Source: Utricularia gibba
Lineage: Eukaryota; Streptophyta; Magnoliopsida; Lamiales; Lentibulariaceae
DNA length: 64,000 bases
Reading direction: 5' to 3'
NCBI GenBank assembly: GCA_002189035.1
Contig: NEEC01000010.1
Location: 372,001-436,000 of the forward strand
A program made the position numbers and the translations under genes. The notes beneath the pieces were generated by a model that was not told the DNA's origin, made no database searches, and worked only from the letters and a program-made list of their open reading frames with translations. Every line of letters starts with the position of its first letter. Within the stretch, counting starts at the first letter, position 1. Shown here piece after piece: positions 32,805 through 45,480 of this stretch.

Positions 32805-33725
32805 TAGGAGATGGTCATGATCTTTGTTTTGAATGTTTTGTATGAAAATTTCGTAGTAGTGACAGACTTTTAGTTTTTTGGTTGATAATTTTGAATGTTT
32901 TGTATAGCACTACACTTTTTGTTTAGGGAGAAATCTCAAGTTGTTGATCTCATATGTATAAATTCAAAATTGTGTCACTCTATTGGAATGCTCATGTTCT
33001 AGAAGAGTTATGCAGTATGTATTACTTATGAGACCTTTCATGAGCGCAACTTCTAATTGGAAGTGACGCCCAAAATATGTTAGACGCTACTTATTATTCT
33101 AAGCGGTGTCTGATACATCTTGGGCACTGCTTGTTATTCAAAGCAATGTCCAGAATATATACATTAGTTTCTTTAATAAAATCGAAAATCGAATATATAA
33201 CATTCTCAGGTTGTTGATCGATATTGTATCACTCTATCGGAATACTCATGTTTCAAAAGAGTGATACAGTATGTATTCATTTATGAGACCTTTCCTAGGC
33301 ACGGCTTGCTACTCGAAGTAGCGCCCAGAATATGTTGGACGCGATTTGTGATTTTAAGCAAAGTTCGAAAAATATTTATGTTTAGTTCTTTTATAAAAAA
33401 TATATATTTCAAATAAATTGTTATGCATATCAATTATATCATTAATAGAGACATGATAAAAATATTTTAGAATTAAACATAATGTGCTGAAATCATTTAA
33501 TAATATTTACATATTTTTTACGAAATGATTCAATATTACAATATATATAATTATTATCAATTATTTATATCATTATTTATTTTATGTTTTTTAGATTTAA
33601 TAATATTATATATCAAATTTATGACAATGTTTTTCAATAGTATACAATTTATATCATATGATATATTATTGATTATTGTTTATTATAATTTTAATAAAAT
33701 AATGAATATGCATATCTATATATAT

Positions 33726-35019
33726 ATATAATTTCATACATAAAAAAAACAGAACAAAATCAAAAAATACATTGACATGTCAGTGTATTTCATTTTTTTG
33801 ACATTTATTTATAAAAAAAATATAAGGATGAGTATTTTGTAAAAGGTTTTGAAAGAATGAATATTTTTCAAATTAAATTGAAGATATATGAATATTTTTC
33901 AAATGGACCTACGGAGATGCCCAAATTGTATGGGTACCCTACCCTACCCTCCCCTGGATGGAGCTTTTGAAGAACTTGAGAAGATCCTTGGACGATTGTA
34001 TTGGAAGGCAGGGTTTTTGTGACAATGGAAGGGAACCAACCATTTTCCCCATTGCTTGCTAGTTGCTTCATTTGCTGATGTTGCGTATAAAAAAATGGGT
34101 AGGTTGATTTGGCCATTATTAACGAGCGCCTGCCTGGGTCAGTTTGTTCACAAGGGTTGGGCTGTGCTGAAATGTGAGGCGGAGAAGGGCTGGTCTGGTC
34201 TGGTCTGGTCTGGTCTGCACCCAAGTTGCCAAGTAGAAGAACCCTGCCCGAAGCCAAGCCAATGGAGTAAATGAAAGATGCCAAACAGCACAGGGACCGG
34301 CTACCGACAAACACGTGCTGTGGTGGTAGTTGTCCAATTAATGGGGGTGGGGGTGTAAGAGTAATTTACAATTTCCATGACAACAAAGAAGACGGCGTGG
34401 CGTGAGGAGGGCACAGTTCGTTCGTTTTACCAATACCCAAACATTGGAACAGCAAAACTGCGATGGGGGGATGCTTTTCTTTCTTTTATTGGGTGGATGA
34501 GTAACTCCATCACCAACCTGCATATGCCCACAGGCAATGAAACCTGAACGAATAAAATGGCATTCGGTGTTTGTGGAACACTGGATTGCCGAATTTGACA
34601 TTCAGTCTTATTCAAATTATTGATATAGAGTTTGAATGTCCAAGTGTGCTTCGGATTAAATCCACCGATTTATTCATTATTTTATTTTGAATAGTTTTTT
34701 ATGATGGGTTGAATAATTTTATTAATTTTTTATAAGAATTATTGAATGTAACCCCAAAAAATTATTGACAAAATACAACAAGACAGGAGGAGAAAGTCGA
34801 TAAACGGGAAGGATTCCGGAGTGGGTGGCAGAGGTACACAAGATAGGCATTTTTCCTAAAAACGAAACCCACGTTCCTGTCTGAAATGGTATGCAAAAAG
34901 ACAGAGCAAAAAGCAAAAAAGGAAAAGATAATGAACTCGAATTCCACAACGGCGACAGTAATCCAACAAACCCTAAAGGAGAGTCAGAGAAAGCAACTCA
35001 CGCACAGCCATCGTCATCG
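33726..35019. other. Spacer left of the genic island
   Basis: No gene was recognised. A TGGTC pentanucleotide microsatellite (five perfect units) occupies 34191-34215. The longer ORFs here have no recognisable similarity and low-complexity composition. Confidence 0.4.
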
Positions 35020-36978
35020 TCAGCTCCCCTGGTTCATTGCAGCTACGGCAGCCTCTATCTTCTGCTTTAAAACCTCTTTGTCCTCCTCTCTGCCCTAAAA
35101 CATTAAAACCCCACTGAGTTTCTGCTTGAGTTTGGGATTTGCTGAGGGAAGAGGAAGAGAGAAGAAGAAGAAGAAGATGGTAGGTTTTCAATGGGCCTCC
35201 CAATGATTTACTTGAATAAATTAATCCTCCCCTCCTCCCCCCTCACATCACAAACACACAATAAAATAATAAAGAAAGATGCGCATTTATTACACACAAT
35301 AAATTATAAATAACGTTACTTTCATTAACCTACAATAAAATTCAATCAAGCATGTTGTAAAAACTTGAAATATAAAGACCAGCTTTTTCAGTGTAAACTG
35401 TTCCTCTGTGGTTGTCGCAGTTAAGGAAATGATGGTCACGTGGATTTTCTAATTTTCTTGCAAGAAAGCCCACCTGTGATTGATAGGTGCTGTATCCCAA
35501 ATGCAAATAAAAATACCTTTTTTCTACTCACTGCAATTAAAAATACTTTTAAACACCTTTCGACCTACTCAGGCGACCCTTTCAATCGATGAGTCTTAAC
35601 ATGATATATGAACATCTGATTGAGCGACCAATACGAGTTTTGAGGTTAGTTCCATTCAGTCCGATAAAAACACAGAAACAAACAAACACACGGCACGTTG
35701 AAAGAAAATGACAAGTACCTCAAGCATAGCGTTCATGTGAAGCTTTCCTTGGAGCGCAGTAGTGTTGCATGTGATAATCTTCAGGTTCAGCGATTCCAGG
35801 ACTTGGAAGAGGTGGACGATTGTTTGTCTTCTTTCTGTGGAGCTTAAGCTTACAATCATTGTGTTGCCTCCCATGCTCGTCACGTTTAGCTGCCATCAAC
35901 CATTCGGATAAAATTCATACAAAATCCCCGAAAGTTTTCTTCGTACGATCCGAAAAACTGAACATGTTACTAATGCTACCACGTTTTTGTTACAAAACCG
36001 GAATTGACTTTTGTTTAAAAATAAGCAGAAAAGCAAGAAAAAAAATGATTTGATTAAAAGGGGGAAAGAAGAAGTCGGTGTTTTTAATTGCTAGCTGTGC
36101 AGTAAACAGACCTCGAGGACTTCAATGGGAGAAGAGTCAGAAAATGATGTGACTGTTGCCTTTGGGATTGAACAATCTGCACTCGCCTCTTGATCAGATT
36201 GAGGGTTTCTTCTTTGGTTAACAGACTGCAACTCATTGATTTCTCCCTGGATCTTCTTCTCTTCTTCTTGAAGTGACTGTATGAAGCTGATGGCATCTTT
36301 CACTGTCGAGGCCTTATCCATCTGCATCAGACAAGCAGCAGCTTCACTCGGGCAGACTTAGAATCTCTAAGCAGTACTTCTTCTAGATTTAAAGGATTTA
36401 TAACCAAGGGAGTGTTTCTTGGTTTTGACTTTGATTTTCTTTTGAAAATTACAATGTGATTCTAGTTCTAAATTATTGAAAAATATAGAAGCATGAAGGA
36501 AACATAGAATGAGATTTTATTGAACATTTCATGAAAGCCAATTTAATTGAGAAGTGGAATTTCAATGGGTAACAAGTGCCAGTCAACAACAAAAGGCCAA
36601 CCTTAGAGATGTTGGGAACAACTGATCTGAGCGCGTAGAGAGTTTCATTGAGCTTCTTCCTTCTGTTTCTCTCGGAAGCAACGGTTTTAGATGCTGCAAG
36701 TGATTGGTCAACGTCCGGAGAGCTGGAGCTGGGATCATTGAAACTGCTGGAGGAAATCGGATCACTGCAGCCCGATAAGGGTAGGGGCAGGGGCATTTTT
36801 TCAAAGCAACTGCACCACATGAAGCATCTTCGTCCTTAATTAGGCCATAGAGAAGCGAGAAGAAGAAGAAGAAGAAGAAGAAAGCTCCCATTCCAAATAA
36901 ATACCTCTGGAGCTCTTCGATTTCGTGGAACATTTTTGTTTCCCAGTAGTTACTGTAATCATCATGGTCGCCATCCAT
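35020..36978 (-). CDS. bHLH transcription factor, bHLH35-like, 5 exons
   Basis: Proposed exons: 36905-36978, 36602-36764, 36112-36321, 35719-35889 and 35020-35094, all GT/AG, giving 230 residues. The N-terminus YSNYWETKMFHEIEELQ is typical of the bHLH35/27 group. An S/D-rich linker follows. The basic region TVASERNRRKKLN (about 52-64) has the E-box-contacting Glu and Arg but Thr where G-box binders have His. HLH continues NETLYALRSVVPNISK and MDKASTVKDAISFIQSLQEE. A C-terminal ACT-like fold (LNVTSMGGNTMIVSLSS, LFQVLESLNLKIITCN) should mediate dimerisation, and the tail EEDKEVLKQKIEAAVAAMNQ is conserved. Intron 1 carries a CTT microsatellite. Intron 4 (624 bp) holds a CACGTG G-box at 35437-35442. 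The gene is nuclear and intact by eye. Confidence 0.85.
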
Positions 36979-37942
36979 GTTTTTTTCGCTCTACCGTTTG
37001 TAAGAGGAGGTATGGGAGAAGGGATTGGGTATTCTCAGCCGGGTATGAGACTTCGAATGGTGTACGAATATTGCAGATTTAAAATGAGGAAATGGTTCCC
37101 ATTTCCAGTTACAACTTTTTGGCATTTGGATATTTTTATGTCCGACCTCATGTTACCCCACGCCTCAATCTGCAAATGGGGCTTTTTTAGTGGAAAAACT
37201 GTCCCAATCGTAATGATTTCGATCCCACATTGTCTGTCTGTGTAAAAAGAAACTATTAAAAGAGTTCTGGCCACATCTTTTATTTCGATTCTTTCATATA
37301 AAGTATACGACATTTGGGGTTCCGGCTCCTGAGTGCAGTGCAGTTTACGTTTGAGTTAGCCCTCCGTTGTGGTTGGTGACTTTCTGTAAATTGTCATCGT
37401 TATGACAACAGGATCGCCCACGGCGTGAGCCTGCCTGAGGCTGAGGGAGGGAGCTTTTGTGTGTGTTTTGAATTGCCGGGAATACATGCGACAGACATCC
37501 TTCCTTAGGCCGCTTTGCCTTCGAGATGCGCTCTAACCAAAAATAGCTAATTAATTATTAATGGAAGGAATCGTAGTTGGAAAAAGTGATGACTACCTAC
37601 TCCGGTTTAATAAATAAAAAAAATTCAATAAAAATATCGAAAATCTGATTAATTCGTGTAGAAAAGTCATGCTCCAATCCATTGGAGGTAAAGGTAAATC
37701 CACCTATTATATAGTTTTTTTTTTTTTTATTGAGATTGAGGACAAATAACACTAAAATGCTGAGGTTTGGGCTTCCTTTAATAAATAGGGGTCAATTTTG
37801 GGCCTTGGGTCCAAATTTGACGCCGTACGGATGCTTGCTAGATACGGTGAGACTTCAACTACCCAACGCCCGTCTTGGCATCTACAGTCTACACCGGCGA
37901 CTTCCAGGGCGTTGTTCACGGCGGGGACTTCTCTTTCTTGGA
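36979..37942. promoter_or_regulatory. Shared intergenic region between two head-to-head genes
   Basis: About 960 bp separate the start codons of the minus-strand bHLH gene and the plus-strand gene at 37943, so both promoters must lie here. No strong TATA box was found on either side. An A/T-rich stretch with a T10 run is at 37714-37730. Confidence 0.45.
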
Positions 37943-39204
37943 ATGGGTAGAACAAAAGCTAAAAAAGGGAGCTCCTCCGTTGTTGCTGAGGTGAAACTCC
38001 TAAGGCAACGCATGAAGATACCTTTCCTTCTTCATTTTTTCTGGTTTTCTCCTTTCTTTTGTGTGCGCGTCGCTTCTCTTGCTTGCTTAGAATTGCATTT
38101 TTTGCGCACCTATGTCCTTGTTCAGTTTTCCCCTAATTTCCTGGGTTCCGTCTGTGGTGGCATTCTATGCTTATTTAATTTATTTCCGAAAATGGGTTCT
38201 GACGCAATGTGATGTTTTCTGTATAGCCCATTCTCACAGAGAATGCTTGTTTCGGAAACCCGAGATCGCTCTCTGTGATCGATACCGGAAATGGGGCTAC
38301 TGAAGTTGAGAACAGGCCTCATTCTTACGCCTTAACTACCAGCAAAAGGCCAAGGGAACAAAATGCAACACCAGTCCGGAGATCTGATAGACTTCGACAT
38401 TCATTGTCCAATGGTGGCGACAGCATTGTTGAAGTTGGTATTCTCCAGATCAAAGGTGCTGGTGAGGAGGGAAATTCAGACATTCCGGAGATGAATACTT
38501 CTCCGGAACAACGACCAGGGGTTGAGCACCATCCTTCGAATTTCGAAAGAGGCAGATTAGACGAGAAACTCGAGTATCTGGTTGAGGCAGTTAAAGAATT
38601 CAAGGCCGAGGTTGCAATTGTGCTGTCTTTTTGTATTGGGAATAGATCTTCAGATTGATGGTTTCTTGTTCTTATCCAGATCTTTGGGGAACAAAATGGC
38701 GGTTCGAGCTCCAGCTACAAGGTGATGTACATGGAAGCGCAGAAGAAGGTAATACCTTGGTACGTTTAAGTGATCCGGGTGCCATCTGAATTACACTACA
38801 GGAACGGGTTACTATCTTGTGCATTGTTGAGGTAGTTAATCGGAGAGCATCTTTGTTTGCGTAGATTGATGCTCTGGTAGAGGCGAACTACGAGCTGGTG
38901 AAAAAGCTGCAGTTTGCTAGTGGGAAAGTTGAAGCGGTAATTTTCTTAGACCTACCTTCCTGATTACATTGGGCTTAACAGGTGCAAACAGCATGTCCAA
39001 TTACTAATGGCTTCTCGACGTGTGTTTCAGTTCCAATCAATTCACCACGCCATATTTGGTCCTCCTGAGAAAGTGACGGTAGCACCTGGCATTGTTAGAG
39101 CTTCTCAAACCATGGCAAAATCACCTCGCAGGAGACTGAAGAATCCCAACACTTGTGCCGGTGATGATGGCAAGTCAAACGGTAAGCAGCCAACGAGGGC
39201 TTAA
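37943..39204 (+). CDS. Unknown basic, coiled-coil protein (probably nuclear), 5 exons
   Basis: Proposed exons: 37943-37990, 38242-38610, 38680-38748, 38865-38936 and 39031-39204. All are in phase 0 with GT/AG borders and give 243 residues. The start MGRTKAKKGSSSVVAE is basic. Then come SKRPREQNATPVRRSDRLR (a putative nuclear signal with an RRSxRL motif), an acidic/Pro stretch, a helical ERGRLDEKLEYLVEAVKEFK, SYKVMYMEAQKKIDALVEAN with YELVKKLQFASGKVEA (coiled coil), and a basic tail SPRRRLKNPN. The small phase-0 exons and helical core look conserved, but I do not recognise the family. The exon 2 acceptor (ACAGAG, 38240-38241) was chosen to keep frame and is the least certain border. Confidence 0.65.
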
Positions 39205-40017
39205 AACTGTTTTGGCTGCTTTTACCAACAATGTAAGTCTAGCATGCAGTTTCAAGTGTTAGTGGAGCTGAAAAGGGCTTGGCTCTCCTGTAATTGATGC
39301 TGTTGTGTATTAGTATTGTGTTGTTATGTTCTATCTGAATCAAGTCCAGTGCTTATGGCAGACACCTTGAGTATGTAATGCAAAGATTAATCAAACAGCC
39401 TAAGGGTAAGCGCAGTAACTTTTACGTTTACGGAAATATAAACCACAACCTCAGGAATGAGAATAATGCTTCAGATTGTTTTCAAAGCACAGGTGTGATT
39501 CATCTATTCAGGTGATCTCCTTGATGTAATTTATGGTATTCATAAAGTACAGTAGTGACTTCATCTTCTAGGACAGGTAATCTAGTCATAATAGCTGTAG
39601 TCAAGTCACGAACTCTTCATCTAACTGTCAACGGTGCACCTGGCGTTGAGGAAGGCATGACCCCGTGAATAAGTTGAAGATTAAGTAACCTATCTTTCTT
39701 CAGGTGTGCGAGGCATGAAATTGTACTAAAAAGAATGCTACTTTCATTCAGCGTACACCCAGGGAACACGCACTCAAACTCATGTATGTGTGTGTATAAG
39801 GAAATGGAGCTCGACAGCTCTGATGATATTGTTAAAATACGAGATCGAATAAGTCACTCTGAGATGTATTGATTGAAGTAAGGGTTAGGCAGGACAGATT
39901 AACCATGCAAAGTGGTGTAGTAATAAAAAATTACCATCTTCACTTAATATGATCCTAATCCAATCTTATGCAACAAATATTCCGCAAATTTCGCCTACTT
40001 AAGCGCACTCAAATCTT
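39205..40017. other. Intergenic sequence before the AHL gene
   Basis: Probable 3' UTR of the upstream gene and the promoter of the AHL gene. No further ORF, repeat or clear TATA box was seen. Confidence 0.4.
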
Positions 40018-40704
40018 ATGCGAAAAGTCAGCAAGAAAAAAATGGCAGAGAATTTGGAATCCAATGTCCAGAAAGCATCTATTCGGCGCCCACGTGGCAG
40101 GCCGGCGGGGTCTAAGAACAAACCGAAGCCGCCGGTGATCATAACCAGAGACAGCTCCAACGCCCTGAAAGCACAGGCCATAGAGATAACATCCGGCGCC
40201 GACATCGGCGACTCTCTCGTCACCTTCGCCTGCAAAAAACAGCGCGGGGTTTGCGTTCTCAGCGCCGCTGGCTGCGTCACCAACGTCACTCTCCGGCAGC
40301 CGACGTCATCGGGTTCCATCGTGACGCTTCATGGAAGATTCGAGATTCTTTCGTTGCTGGGATCTGTTCTCCCGCCGCCGGCTCCGGCGGGAGTGGCGGG
40401 TCTGACTGTCTATCTCGCCGGATCTCAGGGGCAGGTGGTCGGTGGAAGTGTTGTGGGGGCGCTGGTAGCTTCCGGACCAGTGGTGATTATGGCTGCCACT
40501 TTTATGAACGCCGCCTTCGATCGGGTTCCTCCGTTGGATGAGGACATCCCGGTATCGGCGCAGCCGTATCGGAATACCCACGGGCACGTTGAAGTTTCTG
40601 AGGTTTATGGGATTCCTGTCCCACATAATTTGCTTACGAACGGCACTCTGACTTCAGAGGCTACGTGCCGCAGGTGGGGGACTCCAAGACCAAGTCTTGA
40701 ATAA
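40018..40704 (+). CDS. AT-hook motif nuclear-localised (AHL) protein, single exon
   Basis: 228 codons from ATG 40018. ATG 40042 ([10 protein letters not shown]) is an equally good start. One type I AT-hook, [17 protein letters not shown], at residues 23-39 binds the minor groove of AT-rich DNA. The PPC/DUF296 domain (about 48-175) has [38 protein letters not shown] and the conserved [15 protein letters not shown]. It then has [20 protein letters not shown] and [19 protein letters not shown]. Clade A AHLs are intronless, trimerise through PPC and regulate growth and flowering genes. The N-terminal region before the hook is short for the family, and the tail after PPC is brief. Coding GC is high compared with the flanks. 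Confidence 0.88.
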   Translation: MRKVSKKKMAENLESNVQKASIRRPRGRPAGSKNKPKPPVIITRDSSNALKAQAIEITSGADIGDSLVTFACKKQRGVCVLSAAGCVTNVTLRQPTSSGSIVTLHGRFEILSLLGSVLPPPAPAGVAGLTVYLAGSQGQVVGGSVVGALVASGPVVIMAATFMNAAFDRVPPLDEDIPVSAQPYRNTHGHVEVSEVYGIPVPHNLLTNGTLTSEATCRRWGTPRPSLE

Positions 40705-42111
40705 AAAAGTCCATATTTTACGGATTAATGAAGGAAAAAAAGCAGGATTTGCATTCAATAAATCAAATTCGCATGAAATTTGTATTCATATGTTTTTCAT
40801 AAAAGTATACCCTAAAAATCAAATCATGAACAAGTCCTTAAGTTTGCCTATAATGAAAATAATTATAATAAAAAAAGGGTATTTTATATTATTCTAAATT
40901 CGCGTTAAAGTTAGAGTTAATTGCATCAAATATATTCAAACCTGCATATTTACAAAAAGTGTGTTAAAATATCTATTTTTATTACACCAAATGTGATTTT
41001 AATAGTTTTTTTTTTTTCAAATGTGTATTACACGTGCACACGAGAAAAATGGTTAGGACACTATTTATTATAATCTTTAACATTAATATGAAATGTACTT
41101 TAACATTTGAAAATTACTTCAAATGTATGAAATACAGACAACATTATAACAGTCTGTAAATTTGACATATGACTAAATTCATACATACAAATGTGATTTT
41201 ATATCTCTTCTCAAATAATTTATGATAAAATAACAAATCGTTTTATCAAAAAAAGATATTTATAATTTTTGTTTTTTTTCCTCCCAGGTTCATTCTTGTA
41301 TGCACTTTTTATTAAATATTCATGACCTATTAACAGGTTTTTATAGGTCTTTTTTGTATTTAATATTATTGTTGACCTGATACTAAAGATAAATCCAATA
41401 CAAACCTATAGAAAAAGATTTTTAAAATCGATGCAAAGGTGAATTATCTAGATGTGAATGTCATTTAGGTTTGAAAGATTTTACCACGTACATTTTTTAA
41501 ATTTAAGTGCATGTGTGTACATGTTCATATAAATAATATTTTATATAAGAAAACTATATTTTACACCCTCTAAACCCATAAAATGAGATTATCTAAATCC
41601 AAATTATTTAAACCTGAGTTTAGGCAAAAACCAACAACCAAACGCACCCTTAGAGTAAAATAGTAACACTCATTTAGGGTTCTCAAAATTTTATTGGGTA
41701 AAAATTTGGATTTAGGGACACTTGTACTCATGCACTTATAAATCACATTTGATATATGAAAAATGAATAATTAAATACAATGGAGTAAATATAAAAGTCT
41801 GTATATATTTGTTGCAGCTAAAACTTTATATATATTTGGAATAAAATACTATAATAAAAATAATCTTACATTATTTCAATTCCAAAGAATGGCTTGTCAA
41901 ATGCCAAAGGTTTGGCAAGGTTATTTGAAAAAGTAATCCTAGGGCGTTGACTCTTTTACCATTTCATATTTTTAATATTTTTTTATAGAGATAAGACTAT
42001 TTATTACCATAATCATTTTCTTCCATATGATAAAGCTCTAGAATTGATAACAAGAAATCATAGCATCATTGATGATAATTTTACAATTGTACATAAATTG
42101 TTAAAGTAATA
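40705..42111. other. AT-rich spacer, no gene seen
   Basis: Very AT-rich. Only short ORFs without recognisable similarity. Confidence 0.4.
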
Positions 42112-42630
42112 TGATGAGGTATAAATCGACTTCTGAAAGGTTGTTAAAAGAAGCCCTGACAGGACAACGCCAACCGACATGCCGATATGTGTTAGATATT
42201 TGACAGCGGTGGTGGTATGACACAGTCTGAAAAGTAACCGAATTACGCCAGAACAGACGGCCGATATCTGAAAAGCGAGATCGCATAGCAGGCGCAAAAG
42301 TGATCGACACCTGCAGAAGCGAGGATTCGGTCAGATCGACCTCCTCTATAAATAGAAGAAATCATAATGGACAAAAGGTTCGACCCTAAGCCTCCCAATC
42401 TGTATCTTTCTTCATCACTTTCGACTAGTAAAGAGTTTCTCCGGCGAGCTCTGACAGCTCCGTGGTTTTTCCGTCTTCCGGCGGTTTCCATGTAAAAACT
42501 CTCCGCCCGCCTCTGCTTCTGTTGATTGAGTCGAACAAATCATAATAAAGCATAACGAAGTACGATACTACCAACTTTACCTATAACCCGAAATTGGCTT
42601 TGTCCCAAATACCGATCTTCACCCCCAACA
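42112..42630 (+). mobile_element. Tat-family solo LTR
   Basis: 519 bp in the opposite orientation to the 16.3 kb element: TGATGAGGTATAAATCG...CACCCCCAACA, with the family TATA box CTATAAATAG near 42347. Flanks are TAATA and TAATT (4 of 5 match). No internal sequence adjoins. Confidence 0.75.
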
Positions 42631-43020
42631 TAATTAAAAAACATAATTTTTATATAAAATTAATTAATTTGCTTTTTTTTTTGAAGCAAATGAAGGTAAC
42701 TAGAAAACAAAACAAACGACACATGCAAAACAATGGAAAATAATGACCTCAAATTATGTAAGTTCTGAAAAATATTATTCTTCAATAAAACACTTTTTTT
42801 GTTTAATAAGATTATAGAATTAATCATATCATTAGAGTCATTTCATTTTATGTGATAATTATATTTTTTTCATATCAAATTCTAATCTTTATAACTCATA
42901 CCTTCATAGACAGATAAGACCAAATGTAGTTTGATACTGATTTATGAATGAGCCAATCTTATTAAGTACTTTAGGTTAATTTTAGATTTTCCCATATACT
43001 ATTGGGTTTTAGTGGTAATG
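42631..43020. other. AT-rich spacer, no gene seen
   Basis: Short spacer between two solo LTRs. Nothing was recognised. Confidence 0.4.
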
Positions 43021-44157
43021 TGATGCATATCGTTTCCTCAACAAATTTTACTTTAGAAAAACATAAAACACAATAAAGCATAGTACGAGTGTTGATCTCA
43101 GAAAGTTGAGTTTTGTAAAAAGTGTTTTATAGATAACTTTTATAAATTGTCACGGGTTTATAAAAAAAGGTTTTTGAAATACAGAAATAAAAGTTATAAT
43201 GTAAGTGATAGACCTTGACTAAAGGTTGCAATTTTTGGGAAATAGATTACGTTTCTTCCTTTTGTCTATTCTCGCCCTAGCTTTCACTGATTCCTTATGA
43301 ATAACTAATTATAAGAGTAAAGAATAGCCTACTCTTTCTTATATTCTGATTGACAAGGAGGCACGGGAATAGGCTCATGTGGTTTCCCTTTGGACGATAG
43401 AGAAGACAAGAGGATTGCCGTCGATTGTCTTCAAAACTGAATTGTGCGCATGTACCTAGTTGTTGCCAATGACCAATGGCAAGTACGAGGTCACTACTCG
43501 TCCATTGTTGCGGTACCTCCGTCATGAACAATTCGCTACTTCCCTCGAACCAGTAGGGTTGGAATTGGTGCTCTTCAGCTTGCTCTTCATCAAAATCTAC
43601 GAGGATTGACCTGTTACTCATGGACTTTGACTAGGAGTGATTATAAAAAGACTGCAATAAGATGCATGAAAGTATGCAAAATCTAGAATGAATTCAACAA
43701 AAAACCGAGATTAGTGCTCAATACTTGAAAGGAAACTTCATCTACTTTCAGAAACTAAAAGAGTTTAGCCACAAATGGCTATTAAAACAAAAAAAGAAAA
43801 GGAAAGCTAAAGTGTTCTTCCTCCCTTAGAGGAGAGAAAGAACCAAAAGTGCAAAGTCTAAGAACAAAGTGTCAAAAGTCCAAAGTCTAAATTAGGGGCC
43901 TTGACTAGTGTAAGTCTTCCGTTCACAATTGTTCCAAGTTGTGTGCAAGGCACAAAATGTCAGTGTCTGGTCTCCTGCAACACTCCTACCTCTTGCCACG
44001 TTTCAGTCAAAGTGCACAAAAAAGATAATGAAAATATATACAACATACAAAAATAAGATTTTTCTAAGAAAATAGAATAGTTTTTAATATAAATCCTAAA
44101 TTAGGTGACTTAATACTAAATTAATACATAATAATAACTAGAAAATGACACTTAACA
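43021..44157 (-). mobile_element. Athila-type solo LTR
   Basis: TGATGCATATCGTTTCCTC...GACACTTAACA, 1137 bp, the same family as 12109-13398. Flanks are TAATG and TAATC (4 of 5 match). No primer site or polypurine tract adjoins, so it is probably a solo LTR. Confidence 0.75.
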
Positions 44158-44315
44158 TAATCTAATACACATTATCATTCTCAGCCTCTAATTGATTAGA
44201 TTTCAAACAATTCCGAATTAAGGTCATATAACTCATATCAGTGATCTAAAGTTGAAAGAACAATCTCATTCATATTTTTAGTACTCGAATTCACACCAAT
44301 CATGTTAAGAGAATT

Positions 44316-45480
44316 ATAAAATTCACAATGCACATTCAATCCAGCAAGAGAGAGGCAATTGATTATGAGGAAACCTTCTCTCATATAGCCATGCTTAAGT
44401 CCATTAGATATCTCTTGTCTATTGATGCACATCTCAATTATGAGATTTGGCAAATGGATGTCAAAACCTCTTTTCTAAATGGGTTCCTAAAAAAGGAAAT
44501 CTTTATGGAACAGACTAAGGGTTTTGAATCTACAGATAGTACCAAAGTGTGCTAGCTGAAAAGATCTATTTATGGATTGAAACAAGCATCAAATTCTCTG
44601 TGATTTGATGAAGCTATAAAAGGTTTTGGTTTCATTAAAAATCCTAATGAATCTTGTGTGTATAAGTTGGTTAATGATAGCTTTGTTGTATTTCTTATCT
44701 TCTATGTCGATGACATTCTACTGATGGGAAACTATGTATGAAAGATTTGGGAGAAGCTATCGATAGTCTTGGCATTCGACTTTATATAGATAGAATGAAA
44801 AGAATATTGGGCTTATCTCAAAGGACATACTTGAAAAAGATGTAGAAGAAGTTCAACATGCTTGATTCCAAGAAAGTACTTTTTTGAGTTAGACATGGTA
44901 TTCATTTCTCCAAGCAAATAAGGCCCAAAACCCCAAAGGAGAGAGAATCCATGACTAAAGTTTCATACGCTTCGGCGATAGGCAATTTTATATATGCAAT
45001 GCTTTGTACAAGGTCGGATATAGCTTTTGCTGTCAGTATGGTTAGCAAATATTAGTCTAATCCAGGTCTTGAGCATTGAACTCGGTCAACAATGTCCTAA
45101 AGTACTTGAGAAGGACTATGGACATATTCTTGACATATGGAGCAATCCATGACTTGAAAATCATTGGATATACGGATTCAAATTTGCCGGCAGATGTTGA
45201 TGATAGAAAATCAACTTCTGGATATATTTTTACCTCTAATGGTGGAACAGTTGATTGAAAGAGTTCCAAACAGGAAATGACTGCTGATTCCACCATAGAA
45301 GCCAAGTATATTGTAGCTTTGGATGCTGCAATTAACAGCAATGCTACTAAGACTACAATGTTTTTATTAGCATCATTGATATTTAAACATGCACTTACCC
45401 ATCCGATGTCTGACTCAGGTGTAATGGCAAGTGGAGCTTTGATCATAAATAGATGTATGTAGTAAAGAACGTCTATGCCA
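44316..45480 (+). pseudogene. Ty1/copia reverse transcriptase and RNase H remnant
   Basis: The open part at 44328-44555 gives AIDYEETFSHIAMLKSIRYL and YEIWQMDVKTSFLNGFLKKE. It continues with LKRSIYGLKQAS and the active site FYVDDILLMG (44700), then many shifts. RNase H pieces follow at 45076-45300 (LKYLRRTMDIFLTYG, IGYTDSNLPADVDDRKSTSG) and STIEAKYIVALDAA. The YVDD motif is intact, but stops and frameshifts are numerous. Confidence 0.8.

Larger units (their letters stand above)
27885..33725 (-). mobile_element. Mutator-like element (MULE) with long compound inverted ends
   Basis: Bases 28125-28640 match the reverse complement of 33235-33720: an AT-rich outer part (ATTTATTATTTTATTAAAATT) and an inner part with CACTCTAT...GAGTGAT and CGCCCAGAATATGTTG. 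A second inner repeat pair extends the symmetry (28890-29025 against 32930-33175). The AT-rich outer part is duplicated on the left (27885-28100). The interior encodes a MULE transposase on the minus strand. It also holds a retrotransposon-type ORF, an FCP1-like fragment and a palindrome array. Exact outer ends and the 9-bp duplication could not be fixed. Confidence 0.75.

Noticed and set aside
33868-34314. 148-codon minus-strand ORF next to the TGGTC repeat
   Set aside because: The translation is low-complexity (DQTRPDQTSPSPPH) from the microsatellite, with no recognised family or splice context.
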